A stretch of DNA of 64,000 nucleotides, taken from assembly GCA_035041965.1 (NCBI GenBank), contig JAPYMA010003040.1:183286-247285 (forward strand), given 5' to 3'. Shown here one piece after another: positions 25,101-37,413 of this stretch. The translations under genes and the position numbers were made by a program. The notes beneath the pieces are model-generated. The model did no database searches. It had not been told where the DNA came from and was given only the letters and a program-made list of their open reading frames with translations. Origin of the DNA: Anisakis pegreffii (Eukaryota > Nematoda > Chromadorea > Rhabditida > Anisakidae). Position 1 is the stretch's first letter; each line of letters begins with the position of its first letter.

Positions 25101-25199
25101 ATCACTGGTTTGCAGTCAAATGTTTCCCGAAGCACCCGTAATTCCCGTCGAAGCACGTTGCATGTGAGTGGAAATATAGTCGGTATTGGTTTTACTTAA
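22120..25199 (+). CDS. Nematode chemoreceptor-type seven-transmembrane GPCR
   Basis: Predicted G-protein-coupled receptor, probably chemosensory. Fitted exons: 22120-22272, 22592-22770, 23206-23332 (or on to about 23383), one unresolved exon about 23430-23530, 23598-23784, 24225-24371, 24913-25199. TM1 contains FAFILPGIPLNLLVLYL; TM3 ends ALDRYMLIV with a Cys exactly 25 residues before the Arg, as in rhodopsin-like receptors; TM5 is PFIGSLIILPVVPLAII; TM6 has GLLAQTIIPCFSVLP, where QxxxP recalls the worm STR superfamily (str/srd/srh); TM7 is INGLACLYFSLNPIVTII. The tail is Ser/Arg-rich. The start ATG at 22120 gives a first exon that ends in phase at GTAAAG. A last splice at 25163 to a 20-codon exon 25577-25636 is an in-frame alternative to the stop at 25197. 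The middle (TM4-ECL2) does not resolve cleanly, so a damaged copy is possible. A polyadenylation signal AATAAA sits at 25903. Confidence 0.75.
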
Positions 25200-25636
25200 C
25201 AGCAACAATAATCGACATCAGCGTAAATTACTCCTACAAATTCCGCTGGATCATGTTCACCGAAGTTGTCAGAAAGAAAACATTCTGATCAGTCAAAAAA
25301 AAAACATCGCAAGCACATGTCACATATCCATTCAACTTCGTCAGACTGACTATGTATGATTGCGAGATTCGTGAGCATTTTGATTGCGAAACGGTTCAGC
25401 GCAAACAAGCTGCTTTTAACAGCTCTGTCCGCAAGCTGCACATTCATGATCTGCGGGCATTTTAAAACCTGCTAGAGACTCGGTTAGACAACAGGTGCGA
25501 TCATGTTCTTAAACTAATATCCATCCCACCATTTTTTATGGTTTATGGAGGTTTTATTTCGTAAAATTTCCAACAGCTGCCACTGTTGGCATTGGGCAGC
25601 CGAATGCCTACGTTCAGGCGGCTCAAAGCGCAATAG

Positions 25637-28600
25637 TGAATATTTTATAAAGCTGCGAATTCATATCGTAAAGCCGAACCAAAAAGCGATCACTTTACTC
25701 ACACGTATTCATCCGTATATCAATTGTGGAGATAATTACATGCCCACGCACTATATCAGCTCTCACGATCAAAGCACCAAAAACGTCGATTTACACTGCA
25801 TTGTTGAAAACTTATTGTTAATCAGATAGTGACGTATGAATTGAGAACAAATTAATCATGTATGGGAACATAATGTATTGTGCTTTGTGGTTTGTCAATA
25901 ACAATAAAAGAAAATTGAACTGTATGCTCAAATGAGGCTTTATTTTCAATTTGTGAATGTCATTGATCACTAACGATAGCCGTTAATCTTATTTCTTATA
26001 AGGCATGAATGAACAGTCACACGTTCATAATCACTTCACCCATAATTAATTCATAAATATAGTTCTGAATTTGAGTTATTCAATATTGAACGTTATAATA
26101 AGAAAGTAACATAATACGGATAATTATATAATAATATAATTATAACAAGGAACTCACCTATTAGTGCACTTATGGCAATTATTAGAAATGCAACGACCGA
26201 AAATGAAATTTTATATCAGAGAATCAGTTTATCGTCAGAGATCTTTTTTTGGGTAGAGGAAACAGAACTTGCAACAATTTATGGTAAAACGTTCAGAAAG
26301 CTTCACAAGTCTTACAAAACTCCTAGATTTAGTTACCGTTATAGAACATTCCAGCACATCGCTTCTACGTTGTTGAATCGACATATGTGATACTTTTGTT
26401 AGAAATTACTGTAGTATAATTCTTATGCCAATCATTCTATTCGATTTGTGATGCATCAAGATGATATTTGAGCACTGAAGTGTGTGCAAAGGTCGTCTTC
26501 AACCTATGAAAGTATAAATCTTGAAACATCTTCTTTTCACAAAATGAAATCATGTGTGTTTCATATTCGATCCGTACAGTTCATTTTCGTGTACATTCAC
26601 ATTTCTTTACACTTACGCACCGAATGAGGTATTCTGTGAGAGTGACCTTTCTGTAGGAATAAACCAAAATAGTTGATGCAATAATATTATTCACTTACTG
26701 TTCTAACTGATTCGTAGTGATTGGTAACCGACTGATGTTTTGTAGCTAAGAACCGATGAAACTCAAATGAATTCCGATTGAATCACTTTGAGGATCGGCC
26801 GGAATAACGAATCTCGGATTCTCAAAAAATGGCTTCGATCGGATTCCGATGCAAAAATTTTGGGAGTTGATCTCAACACCAACTTTCAGAGAATGTTTTG
26901 ATCAATCGTTCGGTAGCCATCACTCAAGTGTAAGTTGTTCTGTTGTGTTAGAGGGATGCACTGCAAACTCGTGCACTGTTTCATTCCAAACGAAGCGTTC
27001 GTTATTCTTTCTTTTGCTGCACACAATGATGCAGTTATAATATAATCTGCCATACGTTCTCAAGAAAAGAAGCAAACGATTATAAACACCTTGACATAGC
27101 AATGAACAATGTAAATGAAAACGAAATGTCTATTTTTTGAATAATTTTATCGCGATGACTCTATGCCTTTCATAGCCAGCAATACGGCAGCAGCAATCAA
27201 CAGGATTGATGGACACGTGATGAATTACACCACTGAAACTACGATTTAACGGTGGCTTATAAAGTGCTCTCTTGGTACATTTATGAAGTTTCATCTTTAA
27301 GAAATTAAATGAAGTGCGAGTAGGTGTACACTCTCCTTATCAATATGATCGAGTACTGTGGAAAGTGTTGGTTCGGTATGTGGAAAGGCATCGAATTCCG
27401 TTAACTGGAAATGTGTTAAATTCGGTTTGTGGAAAATTCGCTCGACTGGAAAATTCTCTTTAGGGTGTCAAGAGTGTCAACGAATGTAATTGTATGCGAG
27501 TTGCAACTGAGTCTTCCAACAGTTCGCTGAAAATCCCTGTTTTGCTCACAGCATCATGAATCACTCGGATAAAATGCTCTAACTGAAATCTCAACCGTTA
27601 GCGTATCGTTAAGAATATTTTTCCTTGCAAAAGCTCAGAACTATAATGTCCTGATGGTAAACTACGGGAGTCGATGATGATTGAACATTTTGAGACAGAC
27701 GTAAACAATCGATTATGTAATCACTTTTCCAACAACTACATCCTTAGGTCAGAACGACAATCAAGCGCTCACCAATTGGGACTCAAAATTTTTTGATAAT
27801 GTCGTGAATGGTGAATATTCTCTCCGTTGAGCTTCTAAGATGAAGGTCGTCGCTTTGTCAGTGAAATGGACAAATGAATGGCAAGTACTGCTCTGAACTG
27901 GAATGGTTGACGAGTGGAATGTTGCTCATTGTACGATAATGTGATAATGATTACAATACGGTAATGACTACTGCATGATAATGAACAGAATCTAAATCTC
28001 TCGCGAAGTCCACTTACCACTTCGTGCTTTTACAGTTGTTTTTTGCGATACACAACCAAAGTAAACCTGCATAACAAGATTGTTCTCTTACAAACGCTTC
28101 GATACCACAAAAAATGCAGCTTATTACTGCAGCCAATGAAAACTCGAAACATGAGCTCCTGGCCTTGTGCTGCTTTCACTAAAGTAACAACTGTACATGG
28201 CATTAAAACATTCCAAAATACTATGATGTGACTTCAGTTTCGCGAATGTCATGCTGCAGAGCACAGGTTCTCGCCAACCAGGGAGCTTACAAGCTGATAC
28301 GTTGAAGGTCGTCGCTTTGTCAATGAAATGAACCATCCTCCTCATTCAAATTCAGTGTCATTTGGAAATTCGTCTGACAAATTGACTGACAGTAATAGTA
28401 GAGAAGCATCAATCTCAAGCACATCATTCGTGCACTCTCAATAACGTTCGGTTCGTTTGATCCAACTACAATATAGTTCAACAACGGATGTACTTAGTCG
28501 ACGTTGAAATAGTTGCAGAAGTGTTATTCGTCGAATGAATACTATTGATTAATCAATCCCAAACAGAAATTTGTCGATGACACATACTTTCATTCGATAA

Positions 28601-29948
28601 ACGTTAAACTTAAGAAGAACATAAACAAGAAGGATGTATCACCAGCGCACTGCTTCCGTTCTTAATTTTATTTCGTCACAAACACAAACATATTGCTGAT
28701 GGCAAATGATATGTTCGTCAGATGCGCGAATGTGACATAAATGATTCGAATTGACTTTTTCATTGACCGATTAATGTGGCGAAACACTTCTGGTTTTTCC
28801 GAAAAACTGAATCAGTGAGACGTCGTCTTAAAAGAAGCTCTCGTGTAATGCTCCGCTCTATTCAATGGAGATATTTATTGAATCATTTAGTGAAGCATTG
28901 AACTGGCTGAGTCGCATGACACATATTCAATCGCACGTAAGCAGACTGTTTTGATTGATTTATATCGGAAGTAGAGCTCAAAATGATGCAATATTACGTA
29001 AAGATGAGTTCTATTTCATTACATCGAGCATTTCGTATGGCTGAGTACTTATCGCTCATATTACCAACGTTTGCCAGTGAATTTAAAGTTCAGTGATATC
29101 TGCTTACAAGTCAAAAATTCATTTCAGTTTGCAGTATTCCCTATGACTACTCAAAATTATCTGGATAATTGCTATAAATCAGTATGTTTCTGGTCAGAGT
29201 CATTTCAATAACAAGTGATCGGTACTGAAAATAGTCTCTGTTCTGTGTGAATGAGCAGATGTTGATAATGTCAACTGATAGCATCAATACAAACAAGAAG
29301 AGTGCAGGAGTGATAATAACTGAACACGTCATCGGAACTGTGCTTTCGCTCGTAACAACAAATAGCCATATGATGAAATCGACTGCAGTGGAAGCAAAAA
29401 TGTTCGTACCACGTGACCGAGTGAAGTTTCGATGAAATCGATTATCGCTAAATGTGATCAAGAAGGGTAATAACAAACTGATAATATATGACGATGTATG
29501 AATAGATAATTGATGTGTTTATTTTTGACAATTATTTTTCACGTTTATCGATAAACGCATTGTGATTTATGAGTAAAACATAAAAGCATTCAGTTGAAGC
29601 GTCTGATAATGACGTTGATAACCGATTCATTTTATCTGTTCTGTATCAAAATACCTTTCAATCTATCATTACGTTCGTGTTTTTTTTTTTGAAACACGTT
29701 GTGCCATTCACCAAAATTTTGTTTTATAAGAAGTACAATTGCTTTTCGCACATTTCAATATATCCATTTTTTAAACTTTTATCAACGTCATTCAATGCTG
29801 ACTGACATCCTTGTGATATATAATATGAAGTGTACGCATCTATGTTTATATTTACTATTTAGACAACTCTCTTCGAATACACCTCTTTTTGTTGTCATAA
29901 CAACTTTACACGTTTAACTGCACCAAACTTGCACTCTGCAACTTTTTC
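25637..29948. other. Intergenic region, no gene recognised
   Basis: AT-rich DNA after the GPCR gene. Open frames at 26172-26390 (+) and 29147-29476 (-) are the longest. The latter is hydrophobic in two stretches but lacks receptor motifs, so neither is called. AATAAA at 25903-25908 is a plausible polyadenylation signal of the GPCR gene. Confidence 0.35.
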
Positions 29949-30514
29949 TTAGGTTTCATTACGCACTCCACATGACTTCAACCAATAATTCTTATACCTT
30001 TCCAGACAACTGATGTTCGTTTGAATGCAGTCGGTCATGTTATACTTTACGTCACTGATATCTGTGACTGTTTTGTTGACAAAACAACTCTTTTCGATTG
30101 TTGAGATTGCAATGACAAATGTTTCAAACTTGTTTTTGAGCCCTCTGCTTTGAGTCATCCAACTGAAAACATCGCTCGCTCTCTGCATTGTTGTGATGTG
30201 TTGTTTTGATAGTCAACAACAAGTTATTGCCAACAACTTAAGAACTGAAAGTAATGACAGATGGAAACTCTACATTGGAGTATATGAAACTGAGTGCTTA
30301 CTTATCATTCATCAATGAACACTTATCAATGAATTTGAACTAATTCATCGAAATCATGCACCATTGATTCGCATCTTAAATGAATACATCAGATAGTGGC
30401 TTACCAACCACAAACAATCGCAAAAACCAGCAGCTCTTCGTCAAATGTACTCGAAACCGTGCAGAAAACTATTCGTCCTTTATTTTTTAGTTTGAACAAC
30501 TTCAGAAACTCCAT
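29949..30514 (-). CDS. Possible two-exon gene for a small Cys-containing protein
   Basis: Not recognised. Exon 1 is 30405-30514 (ATG at 30514) and ends at a consensus GTAAGC donor in phase 2; exon 2 is 29949-30162, after TTTTCAG in the matching phase, and ends in TAA. The product would be about 107 aa. Its second half has spaced Cys and Asn-X-Thr/Ser sites (VNKTVTD, YNMTDC, TNISC), as in many secreted worm proteins, but exon 1 is not a typical signal peptide. Phase agreement and good splice sites are the only support; it could be chance. Confidence 0.25.
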
Positions 30515-32804
30515 CGTGATGAAACAGGACGTTGAGTGTGGTTCAGCTGATCGATGCATATCGTTCGAAGTTTGCAGCCTAGCTTGATCAGTCTTAATCG
30601 TTTATATTTGTTCATAGTTGTTTTCTTCCTTGCTACCCAACGGTGAACCTAACATGAATGAATATTTGCAAGTCAACTTCAGCTTAATTTTGTTGTTTGT
30701 TCACTTTGCCTTTTACACCCATCTATACAGCGATTCTTCAGAGGAAATTTTGCAGCATCTCTCTTGCATGTGACTGCACAGAATTACTGATTCGCATTCT
30801 TATTTCACAAAAAAAAGTCGCCGTCTTTATTCGAAGAGTCATAAGACGGCTTACTGATGGCTGATTTTTTTTCTTTCTTCGGACGCCTTCTCAATTTCCC
30901 CATTCGGTGGTTTTGCACGATCACATGTCATTTCGTTGTTCGTTTTTCACCGATTTTTTTTTGTTATCTAAAACGGTGATGTCGGCCTTCTGCAAGACTG
31001 ATAACAACAATTGCATCGCACAGCTAACTTAAAAAAAAAACGTTCGCACATGGTCTAACATTCTTTTCAAATTAAAATTCATTCATCATACTATTGCATC
31101 ATCTTACATCTAACCAAATGCGCTTACGAATCTATTTTAAAGCACACGGCAAGAATCAGTTTGGAATACAATTTCGAAGGCCGTAGTCCTCAGCAAAACA
31201 AGAATTGAACTGATAACACCCAACAACTTTTTTCGATCATCACTTGCCTATTTGATGTTTTCACAGTGTACTTCTGCTGTGCTCTTAAGGATTATCAATA
31301 CGCGAAATGGAACAGTTTAACGCTCAAGAACGGTTCCTTCCTGAGAATTCCACCCAACGGTCCTTCTCACGCAGGGCGATTTGAAATATCCGGTCGTTGC
31401 GTTCCCAACTTAAGGAAACGTCCAGCACTGAAATCTCCTGCATATGTTGCAAGTTGGTAGCCTAATTTTGCTGGCTCTGTCGCAAATTTTCATCGTTGTT
31501 CTAAATGAGAAATCAGTCTGCAAAAGCCTAAGCCTAAAAATCACTGTATTTTGAATGACATGAATATGTTGTCAACATAAATTTCAATTGATTGCAAACA
31601 ACACTACGTGCGATATCACTATGAGGGTAATGAAACAGAAATGATTGCAACGATACCTCAGATCAATCATAAGCAGTTGCAGATTCTGAAATCAAACGTT
31701 CTCAGACAGCTGTTCGCCTTCAGATAGTCGTTTAATATATTGAAACTCAACTGATTGTGTTTGTTATTAGGACAGTCAAAAGCACAAGTGACGTTATGCG
31801 TTGTTCACTTTACCATCTAGCAAGTGCTAAAAGCCGAATGTCAGTCAAAAATGAATGCACTTAATGGCATGCCTGTCATATTTTCGAAATTTCTTTTGCA
31901 TTCAATCAAAATTACGTCATTCTTCTCATCATTTCGGTAACCTCATTATTACACTCACTACCAGCTTTTGAAACCAATAATATGTTTTTTGCCAATTCTC
32001 ATGTCTTTATGCAATCCAATGATATCATTACTTTTTTTTGCAAACTTGATCGCTTTAAAAAGCGATATGCTCCTAGGAGAACTTCTATGATTGCTGAAGT
32101 GAGATCTTGTCAAATTAGAGCTCTCGAAATTCGCTTTAAACTCGAACGCTGACTCTACTTGACGTCAATATCCAGTCCTGATGCTGCAGCTGCCCGCATG
32201 TATCATCAGATGTGAGCATCATCGTTACGCTGCATAAATAGATATTAATGTTCTAGCATCTATCCAAATGCTGCATTCTCATTTCTATCATCTTTGTTCG
32301 TGCCACATATATTCAACACCATTTTCAGTTTTGTGAGAACGCCTTTTCCTGTCAATCTTTCTTCATCTGAACTTTTTTAATCATCCTAAAAAAATCTGAT
32401 CTTAATACGTCAACGAAAAGAGTGATTCTTGTTTCATCACGCTATATAGCACCTTCAAACAACTGAACTAGGTTATAGGTAAATCAGAAGGCGTCTCCAG
32501 TGAGCGGTTGAAAACATTCAGTTTCTTTGCATTCAGCCAACCACTCATCTCGCAACATTCAAGCTTCCACAGTACCAGAGTATTTTCGGTTGTTTTTGTG
32601 TCTATTTGTATTTGACTCCATTGCTTGATCATATATTGTCTCGATGATTCGTTTTACTTCATTCATTTAACTCGTTCATTTAGTCACTCACAACTTTATT
32701 TGCATACCCTTCTGCCTAACAAATTACCAATGTGTCCTGTCTTATTTCATCTTATTTATTTATGGTTATGTTTCTCACTCGAAGTAGTGTTCATTGAGCT
32801 TCAG
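30515..32804. other. Intergenic region, no gene recognised
   Basis: AT-rich, with homopolymer T/A runs near 30870-31040. An open frame at 31266-31460 (+) has no domain, and its second half overlaps an imperfect local inverted repeat, so it is left uncalled. Confidence 0.3.
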
Positions 32805-33248
32805 CACAACTGCAATGTTTATGAGGGCATTGAGTGAACGAAGCGATCTGAACGAAGCAAAAACGAATTTGGAATTGAAGAACGCTAAGGCGAACTTTCG
32901 AAACAGACTGTTTACTTCCGCTCATCATCCATACGATCACAATTATTTCCCTGTCCAAAATAGCGAAAAAGTAAGTCTCTCTTGTATATTCTGTAGCACC
33001 TTCCACCGTTTCCGGTGTGCACTTTTATGCTCAATAGACACTGCTTCTGAAGCCATCAAATCTGTCATCTCAACGTTATCAGTCGGTCTTTTTCGTCTTG
33101 TCTCGTCAACACGACCAATGTCGATTGACTTCTGCGTGGCATAGTGAAAATACTACATCTTACGAGAAGACAGTGCAAAAAGCGCTCACAACAACTCATT
33201 TCTTCAACTTCTGCAGCTGTTGTTGGCAATCAACGCAATTACGTTTCC
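32805..33248 (+). CDS. Possible gene: hydrophilic exon plus short downstream exon, partial
   Basis: Not recognised. Acceptor AGCTTCAG precedes 32805; the frame from ATG 32815 runs to 32970 (52 codons: MFMRALSERSDLNEAK, then a Lys/Asn/Arg-rich stretch ending VQNSEK) and stops exactly at a consensus GTAAGT donor. A phase-compatible 32-base exon, 33217-33248, lies between TTCTGCAG and GTAAGT. The hydrophilic composition and ideal splice sites suggest a real exon, but the rest of the gene was not found, and without the splice the same frame reads on to 33141. Confidence 0.3.
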
Positions 33249-35209
33249 GTAAGTGAATGAATGGATCCTATTTGCACTTTTAACCTTATCATTATTATTT
33301 CAATGTTTGTTTGCTCAGATTCAGTTGACGTCCATCAGATTTTGTTTATAAATAAGTCAATGTTTATTCTGTTTTCAGTAGTGCAATATTGCATTCACCG
33401 TTCAACTCACTTTTCATAATGTGTACTATCTGACGCAATTTTCGAACAGTTTAAATTTCCAGGTATGGTGAATGAGAACTATTGTTCGTTTCTCGAGCAG
33501 CCTTTTTGCTTCAATATACAAATTACAGAGTCTCGAATGGGTTTTTTTGGTTGCATATGAGAATTTTTTTGTTATTGAGATCAGTCAGTCGGAAGCAATC
33601 TTCACTGAAGTTCACTTGAGCGAACTGACTATGCAAGTTCGCTCTCCTACTCAACTCGAATTCAAATGCTGAATTTGCTGCGTAAATGAATTAAACTCGT
33701 AAATTGTAGCATGGTTAGATTGGTTTCATTCGAATGCAAACAGAATTGAATTCAATCAACCAGCGAACGTTATTCCGTAAAAACTAGCATCCAATTATTT
33801 TGATTGAAAATATCAATTCATCTTTCATGGCCTCCAATGATGCTGAAATTTGTACTGATGAATAATTACAGTCAATTAATAGATGTATGATAGTTGTAGT
33901 TTGATGTGAATAGCGAATGATGTTCAATGGAATGCAAATAGGAAATTTAAAAAAAAAGAAAAGCATTTCAAAAAGCAATAGGTTAAAAAGTTGATGTGAT
34001 GTCGTTTTTGGTATCATGTGAACAAAATTTGGTATCATGTGAATAAAATTTTTTTTTGTCACTTATAACGATGAAATGATGATGTTGAAGTATTGAATAT
34101 TATTGCAAGCCATTGAATAATTAATTCATGGTACAAATCTTTTCCTATGGCAATAAATGAGAGAATTTTCTATGGTTGTGTCGATATGATGTAATCAGTC
34201 AGCCTCCTCAGTGTTGTAATGATGTAGTGTTGATATGAGTCATGTCGTAGCACTTTTATGTTACTGCTGTTATTCTGATTTAATTATCGTCCATTTACTC
34301 GCTTTTGATTTTGAGCACATTTTGCACACCTTCAGTTTGTACGTATCGTCACGCAGCCCATGATCCTATGTCTATGCCCAACATAGAGTTGATTTCGAGG
34401 ATTCTACGATGCTCTAGTGTACTACTGCGCTTTAGTCATTGAAACTCACGCTTCATCAAGTATCTGTAACAATTCTTGTATTGCTAGATCATATGACTGG
34501 GAACAAAATTCAGTACTATTATATTCATTCATTCAGCCAAAATTTCATGAAAACACTGATGTCTGGATCATAAAGTATGCGCAATTAATGAAATATCTGT
34601 AAATCATATGCATAAAAATAATGAAGAATGCAGCAATAAAAATGCTCATACTTCTACTCTCTTTAAACTTTATCTCGTTGAATTCATACGTAGATTTGGC
34701 AATCGTCGAATTCAAAAACTCTTAATTCCTGCGATTAATTTATCAGTAAAACAGCTTGAACTATAAGTAAACATTAATAAATCAGTACAAACTGTCTGGA
34801 CACACTGATATCACCACGTTGTGTGCTGTGTTTGATACTGCAAACTTGCTGAAGATATTCACAATGTTTACTTCCCTAATCAAATGTGCATTGATTCTTG
34901 AAATCTGTCTCGAAAAGATACGAAAGACTAATTGTAGAAATTGATATTTGATGAGCATTTTCAATGTAGCCGCATTTGTGTCTGGCCCAGTTACCATTTC
35001 CATAAATTAATGTGAAACATTTCACAACTGGATATTATTTGTGATCATTATTGTATTATTCGATACCCTTTGTCGTATCCTTATGTTTGCTTTTTGCTAG
35101 GAGCTTCGTTAAACATACACTAATATTATTCAAAGAAATATCCCGGTCAGCATATCACCGATTAGCTCTTCTGTTTAAATTTCTTCCTTCCCAACAATAA
35201 ACTTCTACA
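33249..35209. other. Intergenic region, no gene recognised
   Basis: About 2 kb of AT-rich DNA. A 17-base direct repeat around TTTGGTATCATGTGAA occurs near 34007-34040. No gene structure supported. Confidence 0.3.
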
Positions 35210-35590
35210 TTAGAATGTGCATGTTAGCGACCTCATAATTGTCCCTTTCGCATCGTGCATAGGGTTTTTTTCGGAATCACTGTAGTAATCGTGAATACTG
35301 ACAAATACTTGTAGATATGCTGAAATATGAATACTACTAAAATACAAAATGAAAACACGCAGGTTGCCGACAAGATTGGCTTGAAGTGAATTATTCACTG
35401 TTATTGCCTTTAATTGGAAACTGTTCAATAAGCGCTTTGCAGAAATGATTCTCGATGAGACAGTGCTCATTCTAACTCCACAGTTAACGAAACTGAACAA
35501 AACTGATTTCTCGTGAGTAAGTTCAGTGTTTTTCTCAGCAAGAAGGTTACATGCATTCTTTAGGTCCCTCATACCGTTTGCGCATTGCAA
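35210..35590 (-). CDS. Hypothetical protein, two exons, 5' end unknown
   Basis: Not recognised. Exon 35359-35590 follows an AATTTTAG acceptor, exon 35210-35319 follows TTTCAG, and the 39-base intron between them keeps the frame; without splicing the frame also stays open. The product is mixed hydrophilic/amphipathic (GMRDLKNACNLLAEKNTEL near its start, HDYYSDSEKNPMHDAKG near the end) with two Cys early and one in VNCGV. An in-frame exon IRSSKVLLP could precede it just upstream (about 35690-35664). No family could be assigned; chance remains possible in this AT-rich region. Confidence 0.3.
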   Translation of the reverse strand: MQCANGMRDLKNACNLLAEKNTELTHEKSVLFSFVNCGVRMSTVSSRIISAKRLLNSFQLKAITVNNSLQANLVGNLRVFILYFSSIHISAYLQVFVSIHDYYSDSEKNPMHDAKGTIMRSLTCTF

Positions 35591-36130
35591 CTAAAATTCG
35601 CTGTTCAATGTTTGGAAGAACACTGCAGTATATACGCAAACTGGAAGTAAAACTTTTGAGGATCGAATCTGAAAGGCATTCAACACATTTTTCCAAATGT
35701 TTTCAAGTTACGTCCAATTTTGGCCAACCATTCCACTGTAGCGCTCACGAATGATTGTGACAGGCTACTAAACAATGTGAATTTTCATATAATATTGTTT
35801 CAATCGACAGAGTTGTTATCTGGCTAGGGTGATGACAGCTCTCAACAAATTTTTCTCTCCTTTTGAGTCTCCGCCACGAGAAGCGCCCAGCAGGCGAGAC
35901 ACCATTCAATCATATTGCCCATATCATACGATCGTTTTTTATCGAAGCCATCTAAAAATAGTAACTAATAAATCGTCACCCTAACGTTTTGTTATCATCG
36001 GTTGACTGAGACTGGGCACAGTTTTTGTTCAATCCATAGATCGTTGAGTATATCGCTGACCATTAAAATTTTATGGCATTTTTTAGCAACAAAAATATAA
36101 AACAAAATTTGTGATTGTGAGCGAGACTAG
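35591..36130. other. Short non-coding gap
   Basis: No supported feature apart from a possible small upstream exon (about 35664-35690, minus) of the hypothetical gene at 35210-35590. Confidence 0.25.
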
Positions 36131-36441
36131 ACATCACGAAAGAATCGTTTCATGTCACTCGAAAAAATGCAACTGATGGTGATGTAACAATTGAATTAAT
36201 TGATCCGTCTGATGATACAATTATCCAATCAAAAATTCCACCTCATTTCGTTTATTTTCTTGTACCTCTCATGCTGTCCTATTTAATCGTCAAATTTTGT
36301 CAAATGATTAATGGATGCCGTATAATTTATTCGTACTTTTCAAAATGTTGTCGTTTCTTGGATTTCATTACAGCACACACATTCATATTCAACGTAGGAC
36401 ATCGTTTGATTGAATTCATGCTCATTTGTTATCAGGCGTGA
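36131..36441 (+). CDS. Exon-like open frame encoding a possible single-pass membrane protein
   Basis: The frame is open from 36121 to a TGA at 36439-36441 (106 sense codons) with no early ATG, so it would be an internal or terminal exon entered at the acceptor ending 36130. Order: a hydrophilic segment with an N-glycosylation site (RKNATDGDVTIELIDPSDD), then a hydrophobic stretch (HFVYFLVPLMLSYLIVKFC) like a transmembrane helix, then a Cys/aromatic-rich tail. A donor GTAGGA at 36393 keeps frame. Composition is protein-like but no family is recognised and partner exons were not found. Confidence 0.3.
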
Positions 36442-36816
36442 TACGTTCATGCTAACAGAATGCTTATATATCATGTCTCTTACCAGAAAAATTTACGCAA
36501 CGAACTATTCGTAGATGATAGGTGGCAACTACACAGTTATTCGTTTAGCCAATCTCAGTATCAGTGGTATTCGTAGGTAGGAATTTGAGTAGCTGAGGGA
36601 GAAGGAACTGAAGAGGTTAGCAGATCATGTTGATTGGTTTTTTTTGTCGTACTTTGGGTTATATTTCCCAAGTGACTTGGTTCTTTTGATATGAGCGATG
36701 AATTCTCAACAGCAACTTCCTTAATTAATGGGTCAGTTTCTTAAAGATTTCTTGTAATTCGTCATCAAGAATTAACATGTTATCAGGGTAGAGGAGTTGT
36801 TATCACGGAGATTGCT

Positions 36817-36837
36817 GGGGGGGGAGAGAGAGAGAGA
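36817..36837. repeat. G8 plus (AG)n microsatellite
   Basis: Eight G residues followed directly by an AG dinucleotide run. Simple sequence repeat. Confidence 0.9.
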
Positions 36838-37366
36838 ACGAGAACGGTTGTGTGTCGTACGGCTTAAGGGTGACACGGAAATCAAGAGTATCAGTATGAG
36901 GTTTCTATATGAACATGTTTGCCGATAATCTATCAGCCATTTGTTCTCTGATTCTGAGTATGGGAACAGTCATTGCGGAGTAATTTTTCACTTGCTTGCT
37001 GGCTCAACGAAACCTTCTTTTGCAAAATTGAACAATTTGAATGGATTAAGTAGTTCAACGAATTTTAGAATATTTTTCCGATGCTGGATTAGTTAAGTTT
37101 TCGATCACCTATCATTTGATGCATACTGACATCGTTTCAAACAATGAACCAACCGCAGTCAGCTACAGAGATGAGTCTCAGCTTTTCTCTTGCGACCTCA
37201 ATTAACTGTTCCGTACTTCCGAAAAGTCGAATGATTCTTTGAATATAATTCTTTCCCATTTGAATCTTCAAATGTTTAGCGAAGCATTTGCACTGCTAAT
37301 TGAAAATACTTTCTTTCGTAATTCCGATACTGTTTTGGATACTATATGAATGAATTGAGACTGGTC

Positions 37367-37413
37367 ATGCGATTTTATCCAACTGGAATCCTTGCAGTCC
37401 TTGTCGCACTGAT
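37367..37413 (+). CDS. Possible first exon encoding a signal peptide
   Basis: ATG at 37367 opens MRFYPTGILAVLVAL, a short hydrophobic N-terminus like a secretion signal, and is cut in phase 2 by a consensus GTAAGT donor. A phase-matching exon beginning TTCGATTTC and ending at AAG/GTGTTT follows about 390 bases on (about 37808-37846). No further exons were found; this may be chance. Confidence 0.2.

Noticed and set aside
26160..26210. Minus-strand signal-peptide-like exon (SFSVVAFLIIAISALIG before GTGAGT)
   Set aside because: An in-frame stop lies just upstream with no ATG or acceptor in between.
32971..32996. Intron joining the 32.8-kb exon to the sequence after TTCTGTAG
   Set aside because: It would be only 26 bases, shorter than plausible nematode introns.
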